From Pseudomonas sp. MWU13-2105 (GTDB taxonomy: Bacteria > Pseudomonadota > Gammaproteobacteria > Pseudomonadales > Pseudomonadaceae): DNA of 64,000 bases. The position numbers and the translations under genes are program-made. Numbering within the stretch: the first letter of the stretch is position 1; each line of letters opens with the position of its first letter. Positions 47,308-55,601 of this stretch are shown here, in pieces. The notes below the pieces were generated by a model. The model saw only the letters and a list, made by a program, of their open reading frames with translations, did no database searches and was not told where the DNA came from. Where the stretch lies: the NCBI RefSeq assembly GCF_023242315.1, contig NZ_JALLIY010000017.1:1-64000 (forward strand), written 5' to 3'.

Positions 47308-48957
47308 ATGAACCTCCATCAATACGCCGAAACCCATGAGGTCACCAACCAGCCGCCGGCGCTGGACGGGACCAACCTCTATCGTATCGACCTGCCGCTG
47401 CAAGAGTGGGTTCGGCGTTTCGGCGCCGCCTGGGCCGAGTCGCGGATCGAGGCCTATGGTGCACTGGCCGGCGGGCCGCTGATGGAGGCGGGTTTTCTCG
47501 CCAACCAGAACAAGCCGGTGTTTGTCAGCCATGACCGCTATGGACATCGCCAGGACCTGGTGGAGTTCCACCCGGCCTATCACGAACTGATGCGCACCGC
47601 CGTCGAGCACGGCCTGCCATCGTTGCCCTGGACCGACCCGCAGGACGGCGCCCATGTCGCCCGCGCCGCCATGACCTACCTGCACAGCCAGGCCGAAGCC
47701 GGCACCGGTTGCCCGTTGACCATGACTTTCGCCTGCGTACCGGCCTTGCGCCTGCAGCCGGATATCGCCGATCAATGGCTGCCGAGCATCCTCAGTAGCC
47801 ACTACGATCCGCGCAATATCGGCATCGCCCATAAAACCGGGGCGACCATCGGCATGGCCATGACCGAGAAGCAGGGCGGTACCGATGTGCGCGCCAACAC
47901 CACCCGGGCTTATCCCGTCGGTGTCGGTGGCCCGGGGCAGCCTTACGAACTGGTGGGGCACAAATGGTTCTGCTCGGCGCCGATGTGCGACGCTTTCCTG
48001 ACCCTGGCCCAGACCGACAAGGGCCTGACCTGTTTCCTGCTGCCGCGGCACCGCCCGGATGACAGCCGCAACCAGTTCTATATCCAGCGCTTGAAAAACA
48101 AACTGGGCAATTGCTCCAACGCCTCGAGCGAGGTGGAGTTCCGTGGCGCCCTGGCCTGGATGATCGGCGAGGAAGGGCGTGGCGTGCCAACCATTATCGA
48201 GATGGTGGCGATGACCCGTTTCGATTGTATGGTCGGCTCCAGTGCCTTGATGCGCCAGGCGCTGACCCAGGCCAGCCATCATTGTGCCCATCGATTGGTC
48301 GGTGGCCGTGTGCTCAGCGAGCAGCCACTGATGCAGAATGTGCTGGCCGACCTGGCGCTGGAGAGCGAGGCGGCATTGGCCTTGAGCTTGCGCATGGGCC
48401 GGGCGCTGGATCGCCTGGGGGATGAGCATGAAGCGAAGTTCGCCCGGCTGGTGACGGCGGTGGGCAAATACTGGATCTGCAAGCGCGCCCCGGCAATGAT
48501 CAACGAGGCCGCCGAGTGCATGGGCGGCGCCGGGTATGTGGAGGACAGCATCTTGCCGCGACTGTACCGCGAGGCACCGGTCAACTCGACCTGGGAAGGT
48601 TCGGGGAACGTGCAGTGCCTGGATGTGCTGCGTTCGTTGTCCAAGGAGCCGGGCGTCCTTGAAGTGCTGTTCAGCGAATTGGGCGACGGCCATGGCGACA
48701 AGCGCCTGGCCCGGCATATCGAGCAATTGAAGCTGGCGTTTACCGACACCCACGATATCCAGTACCGCGCCCGGCAACTGACCGAGGACATCGCCCTGGC
48801 ATTGCAGGCCAAGTTACTGCTGGAGGCCGGCAATGCCGAGGTCAGCGACGGCTTTATCGCCAGTCGGCTGGAGGCCGGGGGGCGGGTCTACGGCACCTTG
48901 CCTCGTGGGGTGAATGTCGAGGCGATTGTTGCCCGCTCGACGCCGCGGGGTTTCTGA
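47308..48957 (+). CDS. AidB-like acyl-CoA dehydrogenase
   Basis: 549 residues of the acyl-CoA dehydrogenase superfamily, closest in layout to E. coli AidB: the N-terminal TNLYRIDLPLQEWV region, TMTFACVPALRLQPD, GMAMTEKQGGTDVRANTTRA, LVGHKWFCSAP, LKNKLGNCSNASSEVEF, and INEAAECMGGAGYVEDS then YREAPVNSTWEGSGNV. AidB binds FAD and DNA and protects against alkylation damage. A role in acyl-CoA oxidation remains possible. AAGGAG lies 6 bases before the ATG. Confidence 0.9.
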   Translation: MNLHQYAETHEVTNQPPALDGTNLYRIDLPLQEWVRRFGAAWAESRIEAYGALAGGPLMEAGFLANQNKPVFVSHDRYGHRQDLVEFHPAYHELMRTAVEHGLPSLPWTDPQDGAHVARAAMTYLHSQAEAGTGCPLTMTFACVPALRLQPDIADQWLPSILSSHYDPRNIGIAHKTGATIGMAMTEKQGGTDVRANTTRAYPVGVGGPGQPYELVGHKWFCSAPMCDAFLTLAQTDKGLTCFLLPRHRPDDSRNQFYIQRLKNKLGNCSNASSEVEFRGALAWMIGEEGRGVPTIIEMVAMTRFDCMVGSSALMRQALTQASHHCAHRLVGGRVLSEQPLMQNVLADLALESEAALALSLRMGRALDRLGDEHEAKFARLVTAVGKYWICKRAPAMINEAAECMGGAGYVEDSILPRLYREAPVNSTWEGSGNVQCLDVLRSLSKEPGVLEVLFSELGDGHGDKRLARHIEQLKLAFTDTHDIQYRARQLTEDIALALQAKLLLEAGNAEVSDGFIASRLEAGGRVYGTLPRGVNVEAIVARSTPRGF

Positions 48958-48991
48958 GGGACGCCCGGATATTTGAGAGTTTGCCCGGATA

Positions 48992-49014
48992 TTGTGGCAA
49001 GCCCGCTCGCCACC
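48992..49014. repeat. Solitary REP-like unit
   Basis: TGTGGCAAGCCCGCTCGCCAC, a single arm of the GTGGCGAG class with a rearranged core, occurs without an inverse partner. Confidence 0.55.
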
Positions 49015-49098
49015 GGGTTGTGGCGGTGAACTATAACCCGCTGTTCCCGTCCGACGATGTTGCAGGCAAGATGAAGGTCTGCAACATCAGAAGACAGG

Positions 49099-50571
49099 AT
49101 GCTCTCCGTGACCGAAGCTTTTATTGTCGTGCAATCCCCCGAACAAGCCGTGGACCGTCTGGCCGAACTCCACGAGCGAGCCACCAGCGCCCTGAGCCAG
49201 GCGCTCAAGCGTTACCTCAAGGACCGCGTCGAACCCGACGCCGGGCAACGTGCCCTGTTCCGCTACCCCGAATTGCGCCTGACCTACACCTACCAGGGTG
49301 AAGTCCCGGCTACCACCCGGGCCTACGCCAAGGTCCAGTTGCCGGGCACCTACAGCGTCACCGTCACCCACCCGGCGGCGTTCCGCAAATACCTGCTGGA
49401 ACAACTGGTGCCGCTGATGCGCGACTTCACCGTGACAGTGGAAGTGGGCGTCAGCGAACAGAACATCCCGTACCCTTACGTAGTCGAGCAGGGCGATGAA
49501 CTGGCCGGCTCCGGCGTTACCGCTTCGGCCCTGGCGCGGGTGTTCCCCAGCACCGACCTGTCGGCCGCCACCGATGACATCGCCGACGGCCTGCACGACT
49601 GGGAAAACACCTCGCCCTGGCCCCTGGCCCTGTTCGACGCCGCCCGGGTGGATTTCTCCCTGCGCCGCCTGGTGCATTACACCGGCAGCGACTGGCGCCA
49701 TGTACAACCCTGGATCCTGCTGACCAACTACCACCGCTATGTCGACCAGTTCATCCTGCATGGCCTGCAACAGCTGCGTGATGATCCGCGTTTCGTGCGC
49801 ATGGTGTTGCCGGGCAACGTGATCATCGACCAGAGCATGGACTACGGCGAGGCCCAGGCCGTGGCCGCCGGGGTGGTCTGGCACCGCTACCAGATGCCGG
49901 CCTACCACCTGCAGGCGGCCGATGGCCATGGCGTGACCCTGGTGAATATCGGTGTCGGCCCGTCCAACGCGAAGAACATCACCGACCACCTGGCGGTGCT
50001 GCGTCCGCACTGCTGGCTGATGATCGGCCACTGCGGCGGCCTGCGCCAATCCCAGACCATCGGCGATTACGTGCTGGCCCACGCATATATGCGCCGCGAC
50101 GGGATTCTCGACCGGGTGGTGCCGCCGAATATCCCGATCCCGGCCCTGGCCGAAGTGCAGATGGCCTTGCAGCAGGCCGCGGCGAACGTCACCGGCGAAC
50201 GTGGCGATGATTTGAAGAAGCGTCTGCGCACCGGCACCGTGCTGACCTACGACGACCGCAACTGGGAGCTGCGCTGGGCCCAGGAGCGGCCGTTGATCAA
50301 CCTGTCCCGCGCCGTGGCCGTGGATATGGAAAGTGGCACCATCGCGGCCCAGGGTTATCGCCTGCGGGTACCGTATGGCACCTTGCTCTGTGTTTCGGAC
50401 AAACCGTTGCACAGTGAAATCAAGCTGCCGGGCTCGGCGAACGCGTTCTATGAGCGCGCCGTCAGCCAGCATTTGAAGATCGGCATCGCGGCGGTGGACC
50501 TGCTGCGTACCGAGCTGCATTCGCTGCACTCGCGCAAGCTGCGCAGTTTTGACGAGCCGCCGTTCCGCTAA
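49099..50571 (+). CDS. amn: AMP nucleosidase
   Basis: 490 residues. It hydrolyses AMP to adenine and ribose-5-phosphate. The N-terminal AMP nucleosidase domain (about 10-180) is followed by a nucleoside phosphorylase domain: NIGVGPSNAKNITDHLAVLRP, GHCGGLRQSQTIGDYVLAHAY and AVDMESGTIAAQGYR are diagnostic. The first ATG (49099) is used; GTG at 49108 has a better-spaced AGGA and is a real alternative that removes three residues. Confidence 0.97.
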   Translation: MLSVTEAFIVVQSPEQAVDRLAELHERATSALSQALKRYLKDRVEPDAGQRALFRYPELRLTYTYQGEVPATTRAYAKVQLPGTYSVTVTHPAAFRKYLLEQLVPLMRDFTVTVEVGVSEQNIPYPYVVEQGDELAGSGVTASALARVFPSTDLSAATDDIADGLHDWENTSPWPLALFDAARVDFSLRRLVHYTGSDWRHVQPWILLTNYHRYVDQFILHGLQQLRDDPRFVRMVLPGNVIIDQSMDYGEAQAVAAGVVWHRYQMPAYHLQAADGHGVTLVNIGVGPSNAKNITDHLAVLRPHCWLMIGHCGGLRQSQTIGDYVLAHAYMRRDGILDRVVPPNIPIPALAEVQMALQQAAANVTGERGDDLKKRLRTGTVLTYDDRNWELRWAQERPLINLSRAVAVDMESGTIAAQGYRLRVPYGTLLCVSDKPLHSEIKLPGSANAFYERAVSQHLKIGIAAVDLLRTELHSLHSRKLRSFDEPPFR

Positions 50572-50597
50572 GGGGGCGGATTTTTAGCGATCTTGAG

Positions 50598-50699
50598 GGC
50601 CTATTCGCGGGCAAGCTCCGCTCCCACAGTTGGATGCCGATCACAAGTTTTGTGTACGACACGAAACTAATGTGGGAGCGGAGCTTGCCCGCGAAGCTT
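50598..50699. repeat. REP inverted pair (GTGGGAGC class)
   Basis: Arms TTCGCGGGCAAGCTCCGCTC and TGTGGGAGCGGAGCTTGCCC surround about 45 bases between amn and rluE. Confidence 0.85.
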
Positions 50700-50809
50700 T
50701 TGGCGGCCTTGAGAAGGTAGTAGCCAATGAGTCTGTGGACGCGCTTCTGGAAATAATGGCCGGCACGCCCTAGCATGGCGGCTCCTGATCCCCAGATGTC
50801 CTCCTTGCC

Positions 50810-51442
50810 ATGTCTCGTCCACCCCGTCCCGTTGCGCGCCGTTCGGCCGCGAAAGCTCCTGTCGCGCCGCGTCGGGTTGCCAAGGCCCCGCCGGCCGAAC
50901 CCAGGCTGCTCCTGTTCAACAAACCCTTCGATGTGCTGACGCAGTTCAGCGATGGCGAAGGGCGCGCGACCCTCAAGGATTTTATCGACGTGGCCGGCGT
51001 CTACCCCGCCGGTCGGCTCGACCGCGACAGCGAGGGCCTGCTGTTGCTGACCAATGACGGCCAACTCCAGGCGCGCATCGCCGACCCCAGGCACAAGCTG
51101 GCGAAAACCTATTGGGTGCAGGTCGAGGGTGTGCCGAACGCCGAGCAGATCGAACGGTTGCAAAAGGGCGTGGAGTTGAACGACGGCATGACCCTGCCCG
51201 CCCAGGCGCGGCAGATCGACGAGCCCGAGCTCTGGCCGCGCAACCCGCCGGTGCGGTTTCGCCAGAGCATTCCCACTGGTTGGCTGGAGTTGATCATTCG
51301 CGAGGGGCGTAACCGCCAGGTTCGACGCATGACGGCGGCGGTGGGATTGCCAACCTTACGCCTGGTGCGAGTGCGCATCGGCGATTGGACCCTGGACGGC
51401 CTGGATCAAGGTCAGTGGCGGGAAGTGCCGGCGCGCTTGTAG
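50810..51442 (+). CDS. rluE: 23S rRNA pseudouridine synthase, RluE type
   Basis: 210 residues of the RsuA/RluE class without an S4 domain. The catalytic Asp is in PAGRLDRDSEGLLLLTNDG; KTYWVQVEG and REGRNRQVRRMTAAVGLPTLRLVRVRIG follow. RluE modifies U2457 of 23S rRNA in E. coli. A basic Ala/Pro-rich N-terminal tail of about 30 residues precedes the domain. The specificity is inferred from length and domain content. Confidence 0.93.
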   Translation: MSRPPRPVARRSAAKAPVAPRRVAKAPPAEPRLLLFNKPFDVLTQFSDGEGRATLKDFIDVAGVYPAGRLDRDSEGLLLLTNDGQLQARIADPRHKLAKTYWVQVEGVPNAEQIERLQKGVELNDGMTLPAQARQIDEPELWPRNPPVRFRQSIPTGWLELIIREGRNRQVRRMTAAVGLPTLRLVRVRIGDWTLDGLDQGQWREVPARL

Positions 51443-51454
51443 CGGGCCGCGGTT

Positions 51455-51664
51455 TTACAGCGACCCGGACTCGATCAGTCCGATCACCACGCTCTTGACC
51501 ACAAACGCGAAAATGCCCAGTCCCAGGACGAAGAACAGGATAAAGGTGCCGAAGCGCCCGGCCTTGGATTTTTTCGCCAGGTCCCAGACGATAAAGCCCA
51601 TGAAAATAATCAGGATGCTGACTAGGCCGGTCATCATCCATTCTTCGAAAACAGCAGGATCCAT
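51455..51664 (-). CDS. DUF2788 small membrane protein
   Basis: 69 residues with two membrane helices (about 10-30 and 40-62) linked by a basic loop (AKKSKAGRFG). The start MDPAVFEEWMMTGLVSILII matches the DUF2788 family found in pseudomonads. Function unknown. It is convergent with rluE, 12 bases apart. Confidence 0.88.
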   Translation of the reverse strand: MDPAVFEEWMMTGLVSILIIFMGFIVWDLAKKSKAGRFGTFILFFVLGLGIFAFVVKSVVIGLIESGSL

Positions 51665-51771
51665 CGAAACCTCTCAAGCGCCAGCGGGGTGAAAGCCGTC
51701 CGATTATACGCCACTGGCGGTAGCGCATCTGATCTCGGGCAATAAAGCACTCTATCGGTCAACCGCGGGCC

Positions 51772-51825
51772 CGTAGGAGCCGAGCACGCTCTACTCCTAC
51801 AGCTGATCGCGGCCGTAGCGATCAG
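51772..51825. other. REP-like remnant and hairpin at the end of the Lrp gene
   Basis: A short inverted pair (GTAGGAG / CTCCTAC, about 51773-51799) is followed by CTGATCGC-GGCCGTA-GCGATCAG (51803-51825), a perfect 8-bp stem that includes the stop codon of the Lrp gene (51822-51824). No T-run on the minus strand. Confidence 0.6.
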
Positions 51826-52301
51826 TTGCGCAAATGGGTCAATGGCAACTCCGTGCTGTTGAGTACCTGGTTCAGCACAAAGCTGGAGCGCACGCTGGTC
51901 ACTCCTTCGATGCGCGTCAGGTGCCCCAGCAACAGTTTCTGATAGTGATCCATGTCCGGCACCACCACTTTCAACTGGTAGTCGGCGTCCATCCCCGTCA
52001 CCAGGCTGCACTCCAGCACCTGCGGCAGGGTGCGGATCGCTGCCTCGAAGTTTTCGAAGCGCTCCGGTGTATGCCGGTCCATGCCGATCAGCACATAGGC
52101 GGTCAGGCTCAGGCCGAGCATCTTGCGGTCGAGCAAGGCCACCTGGCGGGAGATATAACCGTCGTCCTCCAACTGCTTGACCCGCCGCGAACAGGGCGAC
52201 GGCGACAGGCCGATGCGCTCGGCCAGCTCCTGGTTGGAGATACGGGCATCGCGCTGCAATTCCGCCAGAATGCTCAGGTCGTATCGGTCGAGTTTGCTCA
52301 T
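51822..52301 (-). CDS. Lrp/AsnC-family transcriptional regulator
   Basis: 159 residues. An N-terminal winged helix-turn-helix (LDRYDLSILAELQRDARISN, LAERIGLSPSPCSRRVKQLE) precedes the RAM/ACT-like effector domain (ECSLVTGMDADYQLKVVVPD). Members of this family sense amino acids and often control a neighbouring gene. Here the divergent interval holds a structured RNA candidate rather than a metabolic gene. The effector is unknown. Confidence 0.95.
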   Translation of the reverse strand: MSKLDRYDLSILAELQRDARISNQELAERIGLSPSPCSRRVKQLEDDGYISRQVALLDRKMLGLSLTAYVLIGMDRHTPERFENFEAAIRTLPQVLECSLVTGMDADYQLKVVVPDMDHYQKLLLGHLTRIEGVTSVRSSFVLNQVLNSTELPLTHLRN

Positions 52302-52425
52302 CGTCAGGGCCTTTCCAAGAACTATTGCGGCAAATTATCTATCTGAAGTCAAAAATTGCGCAAGTCATGTTTATTTGAGCAATGTTCGCAATCCTGTGCC
52401 GCAGCTACGAGCCTATGCTTATCAC

Positions 52426-52657
52426 CAGAATCACTGCCCGGACAAGTGTCCTGTCTCGCAAGCACGTTCACATTCGAGACAGACACCCCAGTCCACTGCG
52501 GCCCGCCGAATCAGGCCAGCCGCGGCCGACAATCCCACAGGGTTGCGCCGGCCACCGGGCTACACGCTGTCCAGAAGACGGTGTGAGGTGAGCCGGCGTC
52601 AAAAGCGTCGAGCACGGACGAAGTTCTCAAGGGGAGGCCGACGGGTCTCCCTTTTTT
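52426..52657 (+). ncRNA. Candidate structured small RNA with intrinsic terminator
   Basis: The 456-base gap between the Lrp start and the next gene holds, on the plus strand, a series of stable stems and a Rho-independent terminator. Stem 1: GTGT-c-CTGTCTCG (52446-52458) pairs with CGAGACAG-ACAC (52475-52486). Stem 2: GCGGC / GCCGC (52498-52523). Stem 3: CGCCGGCCACC (52546-52556) pairs with GGTG-a-GCCGGCG (52587-52598) around the inner hairpin CACGCTGTC / GACGGTGTG (52563-52585). The terminator is at 52632-52657. The 5' end is a guess from a TATGCT at 52414-52419. No convincing reading frame fits. I do not recognise the RNA. Confidence 0.6.
52632..52657 (+). terminator. Intrinsic terminator of the RNA candidate
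   Basis: GGGAGGCC-GACG-GGTCTCCC (8-bp stem with one G-U pair) is followed by TTTTTT. It points rightwards, while the upstream Lrp gene runs leftwards, so it must end a transcript that starts inside the gap. Confidence 0.85.
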
Positions 52658-52698
52658 AATGGGCGAAAAATAAGTTGCGCGGCTGGTAGAGTGTCATA

Positions 52699-52725
52699 GA
52701 ACCGGAATCCGCTTTCCCAGTCTTA
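52699..52725 (+). promoter_or_regulatory. Candidate AlgU (sigma-22/RpoE type) promoter
   Basis: GAACCG, a 16-base spacer and TCTTA resemble the AlgU consensus GAACTT-N16/17-TCTGA. It lies 33 bases before the start codon of the proline-rich envelope protein gene, giving a short leader that carries the GTGAGG ribosome binding site. Confidence 0.45.
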
Positions 52726-52757
52726 TGGTTAAGCCCTGAACCGCAGTGAGGAATGGA

Positions 52758-53909
52758 ATGAAATCGCGCATCTGGCGTCTGGCAGGTGTTGGCTTGCTCT
52801 GTATGAGTGTTGGTGCGCAAGCGCTGGCAGAAAACCAGGGTGAAGATAATCAGAAACATGAGGGTGAACATCGCCCTGAAGGTCGTCCGGGAGGCAACGA
52901 GGGGCGTCCGCAAAACAATCAACCGCGTCCGCCGCCGCCGGCCCCGGCTCCACGGCCACAAGCGCCGGAAGTCCGCCCCCCGGCCCCGGCTCCGCGGCCA
53001 CAAGCTCCCGAAGTCCACCCCCAGGCACCGCGTCCGCCTGTTCCTGCGCCTGCGCCTCAGGTTCGTCCGGAAAACAATCAGCATTTCGAGCGGCACGACC
53101 AGAACCCCGGCGGCCAATGGCAAGGCCGTCCACCGCAGAACGAGCCGAATCAGGCGCCGCGTCCGGCACCACAGAACAACCTGCCGATCCAGCCTCACCC
53201 GGACAGCGTACGCCAGACCCAGGAGCCGTTGCGTGGCAACTATTCCGATATCCCGCGGCGCAACGGCAACAACCCGAACTGGCAGGGCGGCAACAATAAC
53301 AACCGTCCCGGTGGCAACTTCGAGCACCACGACGATCGTCGCTGGCCGGGGCGTCCCGATGGCCACGGCAACGGTTGGGGGCCTGGTCCGCAATATCGGC
53401 CCGGCTACGTGGTCGACCGTTTCCCCGAGCGCAATTGGCGTGTGCCTTATCGTGGCCAGGACTATTTTTTCTCCGGTGGTTACTGGTATCGCCCGCAGGG
53501 GCCACGTTACATAGTGGTCGCTCCGCCACGAGGGATTCGCACCTCCTACCTGCCCGACTATGCGCGGGAAGTCTGGATCGGTGGCTCGCTGTTTTTCCTC
53601 GCCGCCGGCGCCTATTACCTCTACCAGGAAGATACCCAGGACTACGTGGTGGTCGATCCGCCGGCCGCGGCGCCGCAGGTGGCGCCCGAGCCGCAAGGCA
53701 ATGGCTACGATGTGGTGGCGTATCCGGCCAACGGCCAGAGCCCGCAGCAGGTCCAGCAGGATGGTGAGGATTGCTATCGCTGGGCGGTGCAGCAAAGTGG
53801 CTTCGATCCGGCCAACGTGACCTACGCACCGGCACCGGCGGTGGTCCAGGCCTACCGCCAGGCCCAGGGCAACTGCCTGAGCAGTCGCGGTTACCAGGTC
53901 AACTACTAA
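52758..53909 (+). CDS. Proline-rich secreted/membrane protein (DUF6515-like)
   Basis: 383 residues. A signal peptide (about 1-24) leads into a low-complexity region of about 130 residues rich in Pro, Gln, Asn, Arg and Glu with repeats of the type APAPRPQAPEV. Next come a Gly/Asn/Arg-rich stretch, a compact domain (FPERNWRVPYRGQDYFFSGG), a hydrophobic segment (SLFFLAAGAYYLY), and a C-terminal domain (NGYDVVAYPANGQSPQQVQQ, then EDCYRWAVQQSGFDP). I believe this C-terminus is the DUF6515 family; function unknown. The ATG at 52758 is preferred to a GTG four codons upstream because GTGAGG then serves as ribosome binding site. Confidence 0.85.
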   Translation: MKSRIWRLAGVGLLCMSVGAQALAENQGEDNQKHEGEHRPEGRPGGNEGRPQNNQPRPPPPAPAPRPQAPEVRPPAPAPRPQAPEVHPQAPRPPVPAPAPQVRPENNQHFERHDQNPGGQWQGRPPQNEPNQAPRPAPQNNLPIQPHPDSVRQTQEPLRGNYSDIPRRNGNNPNWQGGNNNNRPGGNFEHHDDRRWPGRPDGHGNGWGPGPQYRPGYVVDRFPERNWRVPYRGQDYFFSGGYWYRPQGPRYIVVAPPRGIRTSYLPDYAREVWIGGSLFFLAAGAYYLYQEDTQDYVVVDPPAAAPQVAPEPQGNGYDVVAYPANGQSPQQVQQDGEDCYRWAVQQSGFDPANVTYAPAPAVVQAYRQAQGNCLSSRGYQVNY

Positions 53910-53913
53910 GCGC

Positions 53914-54804
53914 TCATCGGCGCGGCTTCAGCACTTCCCGCGGGTCGGCGTGCACCAGCACCTCGGCCTGCGGGTAGGCGGCATGGATGGCATCGGCGGC
54001 CTGGTCACTCAGGCCGTGGGCCACCGACAAGGTCAACTCTCCCGGCAGCTCCAGGTGCAACTGCACGAACCAGCGGTTGCCGGAGATCCGCGTGCGCAGG
54101 TCATGGGCGCCCAGCACCCCGGGCACGCTACAGGCCAGCTCCAGCATGTGCTGGCTGATGTTCGGCGACAACTCCTCGTCCATCAGCACGGCGAAGCTTT
54201 CGCGGCCGATCTGGATCGCACTCCAGAGGATATAGACCGAGATTCCCAGGCCGAACCAGGCGTCCACCTGCGGCCAGCCGAAACCCGCGAGCACCAGCGC
54301 CAGCAGGATGCTGCCGTTGAGCAGCAGGTCCGAGCGGTAGTGCAGGGAGTCGGCGCGCACGGCGGTGGAGCCGGTCGCGCGGACCACCTTGTGCTGCAAC
54401 AGCAGCAACCCGGCGGTCAGGATCAGCGACAGCACGATCACCCCGATACCGATCCACGGCGCGCCGATCGGCTCCGGGTTTTTCAGGCGCTCGAACGCCT
54501 GGATCGCGATCAGCACCGCACTCACCGAAATGAACAGCGCCTGGGCCATGCCCGACAGGGATTCGGCCTTGCCGTGCCCGTAACGGTGATCGTTATCGGC
54601 CGGACGCAGCGCGTAGTACACCGCCAGCAGATTGAGAAACGAGGTGACGCCGTCGAGCAGCGAATCGGTCAAGCCCGCGAGCATGCTCACCGAGCCGCTC
54701 AGCCACCAGGCGATGGCCTTGGTCACGATCAGGGTGCAGGCCACCGCCATCGACGCCCGGGTAGCCAGGCGTAACAGGCGGGCGTGTTCCGGGCTGCTGG
54801 TCAT
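53914..54804 (-). CDS. Cation diffusion facilitator (FieF-like)
   Basis: 296 residues with six membrane helices and a cytoplasmic C-terminal domain. The metal-site motifs LTDSLLDG (helix 2) and DSLHYRSD (helix 5, HxxxD) are those of FieF/YiiP-type zinc or iron exporters; RYGHGKAESLSG is also conserved. The family exports divalent cations in exchange for protons; the preferred metal cannot be read. Its stop is 4 bases from that of the proline-rich protein gene (convergent). Confidence 0.93.
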   Translation of the reverse strand: MTSSPEHARLLRLATRASMAVACTLIVTKAIAWWLSGSVSMLAGLTDSLLDGVTSFLNLLAVYYALRPADNDHRYGHGKAESLSGMAQALFISVSAVLIAIQAFERLKNPEPIGAPWIGIGVIVLSLILTAGLLLLQHKVVRATGSTAVRADSLHYRSDLLLNGSILLALVLAGFGWPQVDAWFGLGISVYILWSAIQIGRESFAVLMDEELSPNISQHMLELACSVPGVLGAHDLRTRISGNRWFVQLHLELPGELTLSVAHGLSDQAADAIHAAYPQAEVLVHADPREVLKPRR

Positions 54805-54837
54805 GAGCGCGGCGATCCTCGTTCAGTGGTCCCAGAC

Positions 54838-55257
54838 TCAGGCCGCGGGACGCAGATTGTACATCGCCAACTGTTGCAGGTTGCCTTTTTGCTGGATCAG
54901 GCGTGGGTCGTTCAGCGGCAGGGTCTGGTGCAGTTCGCTCTGGAGAATCGCCTGCAACTTGAGCTTGTCGACCTGGCCATCGGCGGTAATAGCCTCGTGG
55001 AGTTTTTCCGGGGCGATCTGCGCGGTCTTGCCATGGGGCAGGTAGATGGCGCCGGTGGCGAAGTCGATGCCGAACGCCACCAGGCCGGGGATGACGAAGA
55101 ACAGGATGCCGATGGCATCGAGGCCGGCGATCAGCGGGTCGATCCGCCCTTCGATCTGACCGCGACGGTCCGGGTAGAAAATCGAGCCACAAGCGCTCAG
55201 TTGGGTCAGCAGGGTAGCAGCCAGAACGGTGCCGATAACACGGGAAGCAATACGCAT
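54838..55257 (-). CDS. Small lipoprotein, YceK-like
   Basis: 139 residues with lipobox LSAC, then CGSIFYPDRRGQIEGRIDPL, a hydrophobic pair of segments (AIGILFFVIPGLVAFGIDF) and GAIYLPHG. The layout is like YceK/YidQ lipoproteins with an added C-terminal helical region. Homologues in pseudomonads are often labelled polyribonucleotide nucleotidyltransferase, which this sequence does not support. The ATG at 55257 gives the best signal peptide. Confidence 0.85.
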   Translation of the reverse strand: MRIASRVIGTVLAATLLTQLSACGSIFYPDRRGQIEGRIDPLIAGLDAIGILFFVIPGLVAFGIDFATGAIYLPHGKTAQIAPEKLHEAITADGQVDKLKLQAILQSELHQTLPLNDPRLIQQKGNLQQLAMYNLRPAA

Positions 55258-55336
55258 GGATATCTCCTGAAGGAAACGTGAAGCCACTGGGGCCGCGTCT
55301 GGATCAGTTGTTAAGACCACGATTAAGACCGGGCAG

Positions 55337-55475
55337 TTCGCCGTTATACCCGGCTCTTTGCTTGGGAGCCACCCTGAATGCGTTGCTGCTTGATGAAGTA
55401 TTGCCGGCTTTGTACCCGGCACCGGGTCAAGCGCTGATCAAGGTGTTCGACAAGGCTTTCGCGCATGGCCGCTGA
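55337..55475 (+). pseudogene. Degenerate duplicate of the hrpB promoter and first codons
   Basis: Bases 55337-55415 closely parallel 55741-55820: TTCGCCGT-TATA, TGGGAGCCACC, and the reading (L)NALLLDEVLPAL against the true HrpB start MNSLPIDEVLPAL. The start codon has become CTG and the frame ends at TGA 55473-55475 after 20 unrelated residues. It is a decayed partial copy, not a gene. Confidence 0.7.
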
Positions 55476-55601
55476 ATGTCGCCAATCTTCAATCATTCGT
55501 GCAAAGCCTCCAACTGCTGCGGGGCCTCTGGCCACCAGGATCGACGCATCTCAGCTGATCGCCGCCCTGGACCTGGCTGCCCTCTGGAAATTCGCGCGTG
55601 G

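Noticed and set aside
190..51800. Recurrent palindromic repeats as a CRISPR array
   Set aside because: They are scattered singly or as inverted pairs between genes, without regular spacing or cas genes; they are REP elements.
52382..52591. Short open frames inside the structured RNA interval
   Set aside because: They lack ribosome binding sites and protein-like composition, and they overlap strong stems.
54838..55257. Polyribonucleotide nucleotidyltransferase identity for the small lipoprotein
   Set aside because: The protein has 139 residues, a lipobox and no RNase PH, KH or S1 domain.
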